64,000 nt of DNA from Limonium bicolor. Its lineage: Eukaryota > Streptophyta > Magnoliopsida > Caryophyllales > Plumbaginaceae. The notes under the pieces are model-generated. The model worked only from the letters and a program-made list of their open reading frames with translations, was not told where the DNA came from and made no database searches. The position numbers and the translations under genes are program-made. This document shows positions 46,624 to 57,084 of this stretch, piece after piece (position 1 is the first letter of the stretch; the number at the start of each line of letters is the position of its first letter). The DNA is taken from positions 117,571,000 through 117,634,999 of the forward strand of contig CM041776.1 of assembly GCA_023374045.1 (NCBI GenBank), read 5' to 3'.

Positions 46624-47868
46624 TTTGACATACATTGGCTAACGGTCCACTATGGGCCACATGAGTACGACATCATTGACGTAGATCCAGACGAGTTCCT
46701 TTGTCTTGACTTACTCACTGCGTTAGAAACAGAAGCGGACAAACAGGGCGTGCTCCCTTGTAAGACACCCATCATAAAGTTTAAGCATCCACAATCCAAG
46801 AAGTTGCTGCCTATTGATAATGATAAGGACTTAATGGAGATGTTTCGACTATATCGGGGTTAGAGAGATGTTGACATATTCATTGAAGCAAGCCCTGAGC
46901 CGTCCGAGTTGGTGAAACTTTGGATGGATTGGAGAGACAAGAATAAATACAAGGAGACTGAAAGGGTTGAGCGCTGCAGTGATTCAGCTAGCGATGACAG
47001 TGTGGAAATTCTTAAGGTTGAGTCTCCTGTCCCTATTATGCATATGAATGAGGATGAGTGGAATAATCTGTATGGTGGTGACGTAAATGATAATGTGGGG
47101 ATTCACAAAGAAGCAGATGCCCCCAAGAATGATGTACCTTGCTCAAATCAGCCTGAACAAGATGTGTTGGATGCTGCTGATTTAACTAAAGCTCCTCATG
47201 CCGAGCCAACTCAAGAAGTGAATGCTGAAAACCTTGATGAACGATGTAATCCATCATCTGAAAATGGGGAGGATATAAGTGAAGATGAAATTTCAGATGA
47301 CTCTTGGCATGACAATGCTAATGAAAATGATTGGCCAGATGATGATGAAGTACATGATGTTGTGGGAGATGCACTTGACGAAGATGTCATGGATGAGGAT
47401 GAAACTGGGGGGTTAGAGCTTGTTTAAGAAGGTGGCTACTTCTCAGGTGACGAGGAAGATGAGATTCCACCAATTGCTCCCTACATAAAGAACGGTAAGT
47501 GGTTTGATTTTGCAAGTGACGGGTCTGTCAATTTGGAAGTTGGACAGTTGTTTACAAATAAGAAACAGTTCTTGAAAGTGATGGATGAGTATTGTTGTGC
47601 ATATGGATTTGACATGTTGAAGCAAAAGAATGAAAGAGATAGGTTTACCGCTATTTGCCACAACAATGTCGAATGCCCTTGGAGGATACACGCTAGTCTA
47701 TTGTAAGATGGGATAACCTTTCAGATTAAAACACTTCGGCCTGAGCACACATGCACAAGGGTTGCATATAGCAAAGCTATGAAAGTTACGTGGATTATGG
47801 AGCAGATAAAGGAGGACGTTAAAGCTGTGAAAGTTACGTGGATTATGGACGATAAAGGAGGACATTAA
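46624..47868 (+). pseudogene. MuDR-type transposase N-terminal half, with stop codons
   Basis: An exon opening after a TATCGCTGCAG acceptor gives a PB1-like N-terminal domain (FDIHWLTVHYGPHEYDI, DKDLMEMFRLYRG). In-frame TAG at 46861. Then an acidic linker (SDDSVEIL.., EDEISDDSWHDNANEN), TAA at 47425, then the MuDR DNA-binding region (NLEVGQLFTNKKQF, RFTAICHNNVECPWRIHASL), TAA at 47704, and FQIKTLRPEHTCTRVAYSKA. A tandem repeat of KVTWIM..I/DDK leads to TAA at 47866. The DDE core and SWIM finger are absent. In the family this protein binds the terminal repeats and catalyses cut-and-paste transposition. Confidence 0.88.
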
Positions 47869-50052
47869 CACTTGCTCGAACAGGAGAAAAGAATGCTGAT
47901 GCACATGCAAGTTCATCCCAGAAGAGTATGAGAGTTGATGGGGAGAATCAACAAGGAACTCACCATTGAAATGTCATGAATTATGTATGGTTGCTGGTTT
48001 TTGAAGAGCTTAGTAGTCTATGAGTTGTAAATCCTTTTTGACGAGTAAGTTGTGAATTGTATATGGTTGCTGGTTTTTGGAGAGCTTAGTAGTGTATCAG
48101 CTGTAAATCCTTTTTGGAGAGGTTAAGACACTTGTATATGGTTGCTGGTTTTTGAGAGCTTCATAGTCTATGAGTTGTAAATCCTTTTTGAAGAGGTTAA
48201 GTGATGGGTCATGTCTTTTGAACTAATACATGCCCTGTTTCAGATGAAGATTGGGTTGGTGTAATCGTTTGCAACGACAGATTGTTGATTTGATATAAAA
48301 AATGAAGCAGGTTGCTTGTGTGACAGCATATTTGTGTTTTCTGTAACAGCTGCTCATTTGTGTGATAGCAGCTTGTTAAAATGGTCTGCTGCTATTGTTA
48401 TTGTTAAAAAAGCTCAAGGTGTGATAGCAGTTTGCTAAAATATTCTACTACTTATGCATTCTTTCTATGACAGTTCTATACTCAAGGTGTGATTTGAGTT
48501 GTTATTATCTTTCTGGTTTATAATGCTGCTTCTGTAGTTGAAGGTTTAGATTACTTATGGAAAACTGTCCTCAAGTCCTACATTTTGTTGGAACTGAAAG
48601 TTACCATCTGGTCTAGAACTTGTTCAGTTCCAGAATTCTCCTTTAACTGTCTATCAGCAGTGATCATTTTTGGCGAGGTGTTCTTCACGGAGATTATACT
48701 ATATAACCTCTGCAGCAGAAGTTCATTAGTTATTTACCAAGTATATGACATCTATTTTTGTCTCTGCTGATCTGTTCTGTGTTGCGGATGGGGTTTCCCA
48801 AATATATGACTAGAATTCTCGTGTGGATGGAGAATTGTTTTGTTACCAGTGTTGTCTCATTTCCTTACTATATTACTCTCGAATATGAGAATTCTTGTGT
48901 GGATGGAGAATTGTTTTGTAACCAGTGTTATCTCATTTCTATGACAGTTCTATACTCAAGGTGTGATTTGAGTTGTTATTATCTTTCTAGTTTATAATGC
49001 TGCTTCTGCATTTGGCACTATTCGAATTACCCTGTGACATTTTAGTTTTTGGGCGTAATTTACTTGATTGTAATAATGGCTGTGTGTAAATGTTCCTAGG
49101 TCCCATCATGTCTGAAAGGAAGGTCAGCCAAATGCTTCTGCAAGTATGTATGTATGTGTGACAGATTTAGATAGATAGTTCTCCCCACATGCCTGTTTGA
49201 GCGAGGGGGATCATTTCAAATACCGATTTGTTAAAAGCAACTTTGAATGCAGTCAATAAAACCTGGTACATGTTGAATAACAAACCCATTCATTATCTGT
49301 TTGTGTAGCTGCTCCTGCGTACTTTAAGTGTCGCTGCTGCTACATTATTGAACTGATTCAGCAAGTTAAAGCTCTCAGTTATGGTCAAAATTTGGGCTGT
49401 AATCTGCATTAGTTACACTGTTGCCATATATACTGGAATATATGCTGGTCTATTGTATTCCAAATAGCACAGTTCTATTTGCTAGCAGTAGAGTTGAGAG
49501 CAAAAAATAAGCTGCTAGATGTATGCATGCATGAGAACTGGTAGACAATGATGAAAAATATTGGATTTATTGATAGACTCTGATGTGCTTTGTTAACAGC
49601 AGATTGTTGTTCCAACTGCTAAATGTATGCATGCAGGAGCATTGGTTACTTCGTTATTCCAACTGTTCGTTCAGCAATGGTGAATATGTTAAGACATATC
49701 ACCTGGCAGAATTAGAAAACTGGTGTTGCAAAGCAACAGAAGAGTACGCAGGTTCAGCAGAAGCTACAGATAGATATATATCAAACATGACAATTCTCAG
49801 CATACAACAGCTGTACAGAATCAGTTAGATTGAATGATTAACAACATAAATATGAGAAGCTTGGTTTTTGCTGAAAAACAGCAGCACATATTGATTATAA
49901 ATGCAGCTTAATTCAAACACTAAACATTGAATGATTAACAAAAGACCACTTTCATTCTTATTGAATAAAACAGATCATATTACAACAATAACATACTACA
50001 AACAACGTTCTAGTTTTCATTAATACATAGCGTGTTGTCATTACTGATCTGT
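47869..50052. other. MULE interior with local duplications, no gene
   Basis: Three tandem copies of an about 70-bp unit (TATGGTTGCTGGTTTTTG.., 47983-48200). A 71-bp segment (TCTATGACAGTTCTATACTC..) is present at 48464-48534 and 48938-49008. A 30-bp GTGTGGATGGAGAATTG repeat occurs at about 48817 and 48895. No transposase catalytic motif in any frame. This is where the rest of the transposase should be, so it was replaced or deleted. Confidence 0.6.
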
Positions 50053-50459
50053 CTATGTTTCCTTCAGGAATAATACAACAACAGCCCCTATGACAACATA
50101 GGCTAGAATCACAAGCTTAAACAGTTCACTCCTCAGGTCGGTAGCTTCTCTGAGTATAATGGTCCTCATCTCATTCAGTGCCTCCTTTAACTCTTTGATT
50201 TTCTCCTTAAGTGAGTTGTACCCATGGTTGACATCAGCCTGGTTCACCTCCTCACCATACAAATAGGTCTCAAAAGGTGCATGTTGTGTTCCACCTCCCA
50301 CCACCATTTGAAGAATCGACACTTATCACAACGGTAGAACAGTTTTTTACTGTTTTCAGCAGTGTCAGCAACCAAAATCTTGGCGTGTTTATTGCATCTG
50401 CATTTGACATTAACAAAGACGAACTTGCTACAACTCAATAAATAGTTTGATGATGACAT
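50053..50459 (-). pseudogene. GRF-type zinc-finger / coiled-coil / membrane-segment protein, frameshifted
   Basis: The likely start is MSSSNYLL (50459). The finger is VKCRCNKHAKILVADT, then FYRCDKCRFFKWW, that is CxC..C..CxFFxW, the GRF-type zinc ribbon (binds nucleic acid in other proteins). After a frame change between about 50290 and 50320 the other frame supplies EEVNQADVNHGYNS, a heptad-like coiled coil (LKEKIKELKEALNEM) and a C-terminal hydrophobic segment (LVILAYVVIGAVVVLFL), then a stop. This order is that of small plant GRF proteins. It lies inside the MULE, convergent to the transposase. One indel makes it probably non-functional here, unless the shift is an assembly error or intron border. 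Confidence 0.75.
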
Positions 50460-50499
50460 GTCGAATAGCTTTGGCCTATGAATCAATCAACATAAAAAA

Positions 50500-51330
50500 T
50501 CAAAAATATTAGGATTACTGCCTTCATTTTACTTGACAAAGAAACATGTCCAAAATTGAACAGAAATACATCACAAGACAAACACAATGCCAGGACATAT
50601 ACTGCCTTCATTTTACTTGACAAAGATGAGAGAATGAGTGATTTACAACATTTCCAAAGAAACATGTCCAAAACTGTCGATTTTGGTTGCTGATCACAAG
50701 ACAAACACAATGCCAGGACACACAATACACCAACAGCTGTTACAGAAAAAAATGACAGTTAGTTTAAACACATGAGAGTGGTTTCTTTCTTTATATGTTT
50801 CTTGTTTCTTATATGGCAACCAGAAGTTCTCTTAATATGGCAACCAGATGTTCTCTTTTGTGTGTACGCCAGTGCAGTTTGATGAATATATTGCCATCAT
50901 ATATAAGAGGACCAGAAGAATCAACACTACACCCTAATTAAAATCGAGACTACAACCCTAATTCGATCAAGCATCGAGAAATGGAGAAGCACAAACCTCT
51001 ACGACTTGGGGAGAATCAACAATAAACTGAGCTTGTTGTGGGGTGGGATTTAGATTAGCTCAACGTGTTTGATCGATTTACCGTGCTTGTGTGGTGGGAT
51101 TTAGCTCCGAAACAATACAACCCAGCTTGATCGATTCAACGTGCGTTGAAGTACGTAGAGAAAAAAATGGGAGAAAACAAGAATCGGGTGGGTAGTGAGA
51201 TTTAGATCAGCTCAACGTGTTTGATTGATTTACCGTGCTTGTGTGGTGGGATTTAGCTCAGAAACAAAAACAACCCAGTCTGACTGGATTTCACAGGGAG
51301 TAGCGACGATCTTCAACCGTGGGTGGGTAG
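50500..51330. repeat. Subterminal duplications at the right end of the MULE
   Basis: A block with TGCCTTCATTTTACTTGACA, AAAGAAACATGTCCAAAA and CACAAGACAAACACAATGCC occurs twice (from about 50518 and about 50600). A block with AGCTCAACGTGTTTGAT and TTTACCGTGCTTGTGTGGTG occurs twice (about 51055-51125 and 51215-51290). Probably GRF gene upstream region and subterminal repeats. Confidence 0.65.
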
Positions 51331-51837
51331 TGAGATTATGGCTATCAACATGTGAAATTGATTTTTACATGAATAAGAATCGGGTGTGAGTGAAACGAAA
51401 GTAACATGCGCAGTTGTGGAGAGTGAAAAAAATTAGGGAAAAAGAAGACAGACTTCACGATTTGGGACATTAGGGTTTACAATACAGGGGTAAACAGAAG
51501 TGGGGTATTACAGTCAGCCTATTATTTCCACCGTGGCAAGTTAGGATAAAAGGTCAGCAAATTGTAAACGTCTCCGTAACGGAGTTACACTCCGGGGGTT
51601 AGAAGTCAATGAACTGATAACCTCAAGGTGGTTGAAAGTAATTATGATAATTTCAGGGTGGTAAATTGTAATTACCAGAAACCTCAAGGGGGATGTCAGT
51701 AATTTTCTCTAAGCAATAATAACAATATTATAAGTACGACAAATGTCATAATTTTTGTAAATATGACACTAGAGTCACTTCCAAGCTAATGTTATCAGAA
51801 AGTTTATATTTTTCAAACAAGACATGCGTTAAATACT

Positions 51838-51941
51838 AGTGAATAGTGACACCGTAATTCCCTTGATTATGAATGTTGACTTTGACCCGCTGGCCTCGTT
51901 GAAGGTGAAGTGCTGGACCTGAGAACATCCCGTTCACCGTG
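51838..51941 (-). pseudogene. Laccase exon 2 fragment fused to copia coding sequence
   Basis: Translation gives VNGMFSGPALHLQRG, QRVKVNIHNQGNYGVTIH and then TAG. In plant laccases exon 2 ends 'TVNGxFPGPxL..RGD.V.V...N...YNVTIHW'. The last His is the first trinuclear-copper ligand, and the Trp codon is split by the intron. Here the exon ends CACTA|GTATTT where CACTG|GT is expected: a single G-to-A change makes a stop while leaving the GT donor. Upstream the frame runs without a break into a copia protease-region frame. About 35 residues remain. Confidence 0.8.
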
Positions 51942-53282
51942 AGAAGGATCTTCTGAGTGGTGAGGTCCTTCACAACAAAATAGTCATGATAAAAATCAAA
52001 AAAGGCATTATTATCACGACAGAATCTACTGACTGAAATAAGGTGTTTATTGAGGGAAGGAGAGTGAATGATATTATTGAGGGAAAAGGTATAAGGGGAG
52101 ATAGTAAGAATACCATTTCCTTGAGCTGCAATAGATATAGTGGAGCCATCTCCCAGAGAGATTGTGTGAGTGCCTGAGTAGTCTGAGCTGTGGAGGTTTA
52201 GCTTAGAAAAGTCACTAGAGAAATGGTGAGATGCAGCAGTATCGGCTAGCCAAGAGTGTGGTTGATTGTTTGGATTAGTGGAGGTAGCATTAGCTGAGAA
52301 GGAAGTGGGGGGGCGAGCCTGATAGGTTTGGTTGTATCCGTGATAGCAGATCAAGGCATAATGTCCTTTTTTCACATATTTGACACATATGTCTTGTATC
52401 TGGAGTGCCAGCAAAGGTTTGACTGGAACCAGATCTTGGTTGAGTGTAATTTGTTCTGCCTCTTCCGCGCCCGCCTGTCTGTTTTCCACGTGACTCAGAT
52501 CCTCTGTTGTTATTGTTGTAACCAGATCTAGCTTTGTTGGAGGTAGGATTGTAGTTTGTGGAGTTAAGGGTGATATTTGTAGATGAGTTGAGTATGTGAT
52601 TTTGTAGCCATGCTTCTGTAGAAAGCATAAAGCCATAGATCTGGCTTGGAGAACACGGATCTGGTCTAGTAAGAATGGTGGAGACCAAGGCTGAGTACTC
52701 ATGAGGTAAGCCTTTGAGCAAATAGCTCTAGAATTCTTGATCTCCAACAGCATGACCAGTAATTTCTAGGGAATCAACAAGAGACTTTGCTCAGTTATAA
52801 TATGTGGTGATGGATTCATCAGAGGATTTTATAATGGAGGCAAGTTGTAAATGTAACTGGCCTATCTGTGCATTTGTTGTTGCTTCAAAGTATTCATGAA
52901 GATAATCCCAAACTTGAGCAGAAGTGGAGTAGTTAACAACCTGACCCAGTATAGAATCATTTAGGGAAGAGAATAACACCGTGAGGGTAAGTTGGTCCTG
53001 TTGGAACCAGACAGTAACAGAGGAAGCATCTTCTTCGTTCTGTGGATATGGAAATGATCCATCCACATACTTGTATAGATCTGTGCCTTTAAGGAAGGAA
53101 ACTAATACTGCTTTCCAGATCCTGAACATATCTCCCTTAAATTTAACAAGATTTGTTGCAGCTGCTAAAATGGATTGTGTTGTTGGTTGTGCAGGTTTTT
53201 TACTGAGGCTATTAATCAAACAGGTGGAGGGTGGTGTATCACCGGATTTATCACTGGCGAAAGATTCAGGTGGGGAAGTCAT
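51942..53282 (-). pseudogene. gag: Copia gag-protease, disrupted
   Basis: Starts MTSPPESFASDKSG. It has the copia gag region (FKGDMFRIWKAVLVSFL, VWDYLHEYFEATTNAQIGQL, LHLQLASI, then LLKGLPHEYSALVSTI after two in-frame stops at about 52790 and 52735) and a Gly/Arg-rich stretch (GGRGRGRTN). A frame change in the zinc knuckle (CQICEK in one frame, KKGHYALICYH in the other) is followed by the protease active-site region (WLADTAASHHFSSD, LGDGSTISIAAQGNG) and LNNIIHSPSLNKHLISVSRF. Normally this encodes the particle shell and protease. Two stops plus a frameshift make it inactive. Confidence 0.88.
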
Positions 53283-53603
53283 GGCTGGAGAATGGATCGG
53301 AAGGAAAAAAGAAGATGAGGCTGAAGCAAGGGATTATGACTTACTCCATTTTGTGAAGAGCTCTGATACCATATAAAACCATGAAGAATAGTATACTCGA
53401 GAGAGACTGAAGAATGATCATTGTATTTGATTGATTGTAAACAATAGAATAGTAGTCTATTTATAGAATAGACAACGGGTTCTGGAATGTAATAGAACAG
53501 TACAGAAGAACATAAGAAAGGCCTGACAATACAAAGTGGGCCTAAATACATTTATTTCATAGTGGGCTTGTTAACTCGTATGGGCTGGTTATTACGTTTT
53601 GCA
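51942..53603 (-). mobile_element. Truncated Ty1/copia element (5' LTR, gag, protease start)
   Basis: Reverse-oriented: LTR about 53372-53603 (short, about 230 bp; boundaries approximate), primer site TGGTATCAGAGC at 53360-53371 (tRNA-Met), gag from 53282, then the protease region. It stops at 51942 with no integrase, reverse transcriptase or 3' LTR, and continues directly as laccase exon. A deletion between the element and its host gene is the simplest reading. Confidence 0.8.
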
Positions 53604-54097
53604 TACCCTAGTATATGTTGCTTCTTGAACCTGCAAGTTATTTAAGTATGGTGGAATTTGAATCAGTGAAGGGTTATCCTACCCCAGACCACAAGAAATC
53701 AAAACTTGAAAGCCCTATTTGATCTCTTGCGCTTTTGGCAAGCCAATATGACTATAGGATTACAGCTTTCATTACGGTGTTCTGATCATGGAATTATGCC
53801 AAATTACTTGTTGGTATAAATCAATATACTTACGATCCAATCTATCGTCGTGATGCGGTGGTTTCCGGTACGAGAGACATGGTTCTTGAGAGGAGTTATG
53901 ACAACAGAACAACAATATTCAGAGAGACCAGCAGAGTTAATCCAAGTGCCCATAAGACAATTTGTAACTGGCGTGAAGATGATGATAATCGTGAGCTCTC
54001 TGCGGCAATATTATTCTTCTTCCCCACTGTGATCTCCATGGAATTAAGGAATTGAACAATTCAGGAAAGAAGTTCACGATCGTCTAACATACATGAG
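53604..54097. other. Unassigned sequence between copia LTR and tandem repeat
   Basis: About 0.5 kb without recognised motifs; a small open frame near 53850-54055 has no family features. Possibly old laccase-cluster intergenic DNA. Confidence 0.4.
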
Positions 54098-54490
54098 AAC
54101 AAGGAAGATACATGCTCTGCACCTCTTTCATTCTGTTCATTCCCGATAATTTTACAATCCTAACTGACGAACAAAGAAGATACATGCTCTGCGCCTTTGT
54201 TCACTCTCTTCACTCACAGTGATTTTGCAACTCTAACTGGTGAGCAAGGACGATACATGCTCCGCACCTCTTTCATTCTCTTCAGTCACAGTAATTTTGG
54301 AACCCTAACTAGCGAACAAGGAAGATACATGCTCTAGGCCTTTTTCATTCTTTTCACTCACAATAATTTTGCAACCCCTAACTGCCTAACAAGGAAGATA
54401 CATGCTCTACGCCTCTTTCATTCTATTCACTTACGGCAATATTGCAATCCTAACTACTGAACAAGGAGCATACATGCTCTGCGTGTGAAG
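54098..54490. repeat. Tandem repeat, 72-73 bp unit, 5.4 copies
   Basis: Units start at 54098, 54170, 54243, 54315, 54388 and 54460 (last partial). Core AACAAGGAAGATACATGCTC, then CCTCTTTCATTCTNTTCACT and ATTTTGCAACCCTAACT. The period is very regular (72, 73, 72, 73, 72) although sequence differs by about 15-20% between units. Non-coding. It lies 340 bases downstream of the laccase stop codon. Confidence 0.92.
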
Positions 54491-54827
54491 AGGCGAGCAG
54501 CAAAAATGGGGCATAGGTTTGCCCTAGAGCAAACATGCTCTATTCGTAGAGACACAGGGGAATATGTCAAAGTGTGGCATTTATGCAAAACGAACAATGC
54601 TACCCCAAAATACCACACAAATGCCATAAACAAATGAGGCCTTAATAGAAATACACTAGAGCAATCACAAAAAAAATGAAAAAAAAAATCAAGAGAAGCT
54701 AAGAAGGTACACCTGTTCAACGTAGAATTGCTATAAAAAAAAAGCTGACAACAATAAGATAATCTTAGGTAGTTCATATGATATATATATATATATATAT
54801 ATATTGCGTTATTAAATGTGATTACTA
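54491..54827. other. Laccase downstream region with an AT microsatellite
   Basis: Low-complexity, A-rich; (AT) run at about 54779-54804. No gene. Probably the 3' UTR and terminator side of the laccase gene. Confidence 0.5.
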
Positions 54828-57029
54828 TTATTTCCCCACTAAGCTTAACTCTCTTCTTTCTTTATGGACAAACTCATCTGTGAAGAAGATAGTCGAATTA
54901 AAGCAGGGAATAATATAATCAGGGGACCTTATGCTGGTCTCTGGCGTGAGACCATTCTTAACAATCAAGGCAGTGTCCATTCCCCAACTGGAGTGTTTAT
55001 CAAGATGGCAATGCATAAACCAAACACCTACATGACAAACGTATGATGAACATGATGCTTATGATTTGTATATACATAAATATCTATGATTCACCTTAGA
55101 AAAAGGTTTAAACAACCCTAAGTTGGTAAGCAACAAATTGATAGGCTAGAAGTTTTTAATGAAAACTTAAAAAAAGAGTTAAATAATCTAGAGACACGAG
55201 ATGAGACTTACCTGGATTGTTTGCTGTGAATCTAATGCATGTCCAACCATTCTTCGGCACCCCAATCGTATTTGTTAGAGGTGGATCCTTCAAATTATAT
55301 TTTTCAGAATCAGTGGACTCATTGAAGTTTCCAAGTCCCCATCCAACTTGATAGAAACTGTACCCATGCAAGTGCATGGGATGATTCTCTGCTGCGTTCA
55401 TCACATTGGTCCCTTGGAACACAATTTCCACACTAGTACCATAATCAATCTCCACAACCCTAGTTCCATTAATATCACGCATGTCTAAGCTGTAGCTCAT
55501 TGGGTCCTCAGTATAGTTAAATACATTCTCAGGTCTATCTGGAAAATCTGACTTATAAACCCCGTCAATATTCTTATAGTAAGCTTGCAACACATCCATC
55601 TGCGGGAAAGGGAAGGTGATGTTGTTCAAACTGGCTGCAAATCTATTATCAAACATACCAGTGCAGTTATTTCCAACTTCACATGGCAAAGTTCCTAATG
55701 ATACTGTCATGATGATCCTTCTTTGGACTATTTCTGGCACATTGATGGGGTATTCCTTTGAATTCAAGGACTTGAGTTGGCTTGTAAAGGCAATTGCTGC
55801 AGCACTGTCACTAACATCCAGAAGGATAGGGAAATAAAATTTTATAGGGTTGTTAGTATATTGGATAAGGGCACTTGTGTTGGTGTTTGGGTAACTTAAG
55901 GCTGAATAGGAACGAGCTGCCATGTAATAATTCTGACTGATATTTTTATCTGTAGTGAGAAGGACGTCCATGGTTTGGCCTGGTGTGATCATGATGTAAT
56001 TGATGGAGATGGGTTTGGTGTAGGAAGCATCCATCCCCACCAATGTAAGGTTGTGGTTTGCGACCATGAAGAATATTTCTTTGTCTACTAGCGCGTTGAC
56101 TATGCGAAGAAGATAGGTCTTTTCATATTCCACAAACAATCTAAACATATCTACACAAGAAAAATGTGTTATTTAATATAGTAGAAAATTTAATTGTTAT
56201 TTAAATTGAATAATTCTAAATAAATAGAAGTAGTTTATAGATATAAAAAACTACAATAAGATCTAAAATTTTGGGATGATATATAAGATTTAAACTACAG
56301 ATATATACAAAGGTGAGTAAGTTCTAGAGGCAACAAAAAGAAAGAGAATACGTTTCAAAGGCAATTGTATTTATTGATAACTTACACATAAAAGACTCAA
56401 TTAATAACTACTATATATCTTGTTTACCTCTAGCAGAACAAGGATTTGAGTCCCCAGGTTGCCCATTGATCGTAAACGCAACGGGTTTGTTGGTATCTCC
56501 TCCAGTAGCCAATAACTCTTCAAGATCCTTCATTACATCTTCCTCGAACCATGATCCTTAAGTAATTGATATATATAATGGAAACCAATACAAGGAAGAA
56601 TGATAAACATGATCAGCTATGGATGAAAAGAGAAATAGGTGGCACATGGAAGTGAAATAGAGTAGAGGCCTCGATAAATTTCAAATTTTGTTGGTGTTTT
56701 TAGGTGATAATATGACCTATAGTTATATATTTCAAAAAGAACATTGTAGTTATTGTTGTAATTAGAATGATAAATAGTATATACCAAGCATGATGGGGAT
56801 TTCTTTGTATGGTTTACGGAATGGATAGTTCCTTCCATTCGGAGGGTATATGAAGATAGGTCCATGCACAGTGGCCCGAGTCCAGTCGCTATGGGCATGC
56901 CGCCATAGGGTTCCCTCCTCGTCTGAAAGGATGATTTCGTAGGTGTAATTCGACCCTGGATTAATATTGCACTGTGTGATAAACTGTGTGCAGTCAGACC
57001 AAGGATTTCTCGGCTGCTTCACTCCGTGC
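54828..57029 (-). CDS. Laccase (multicopper oxidase), exons 3 to 6
   Basis: Secreted copper oxidase acting on phenolics (lignin or flavonoid polymerisation). Exons: 57029-56785 (245 bp), 56556-56428 (129 bp), 56150-55212 (939 bp), 55027-54828 (200 bp with stop). All junctions are GT-AG with matching phases and no internal stop, giving about 503 codons. The 245- and 129-bp exons are the sizes I recall for plant laccase genes. Copper ligands: HG at the start, HAHSDWTRATVHG (preceded by R where W is usual), HPMHLHGYSFYQVG, and HCHLDKHSSWGM; the axial position is Met. SWGMDTALIVKNG resembles the LAC14/LAC15-type group. After the usual IPC end there are about 24 extra residues. Exons 1-2 (signal peptide, first cupredoxin strands, first copper His) are not upstream before the chromovirus at 58173; the gene is either interrupted or has a very long intron 2. 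Confidence 0.9.
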
Positions 57030-57084
57030 CTGTTATATGAAAATAAAGTATTTATAAGGTAGTATCGTTCAAGGTACTATTAAA

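Larger units (their letters stand above)
45630..51709 (+). mobile_element. 6.1-kb Mutator-like element (MULE)
   Basis: Terminal inverted repeats begin GACAAAATTACTGACAGCCC (left) and, on the other strand, GAGAAAATTACTGACATCCC (right). They match well for about 160 bases and patchily for about 450 (shared blocks CAACCCCCGGA, AACTCCGTTA, GCACATGTTAC). Nine-base duplications TAAACAATA / TAAGCAATA (8 of 9) flank it. It holds a degenerate transposase on the plus strand and a GRF-finger gene on the minus strand, convergent, as mudrA and mudrB are in maize MuDR. The catalytic part of the transposase is gone, so it is non-autonomous. Confidence 0.93.
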
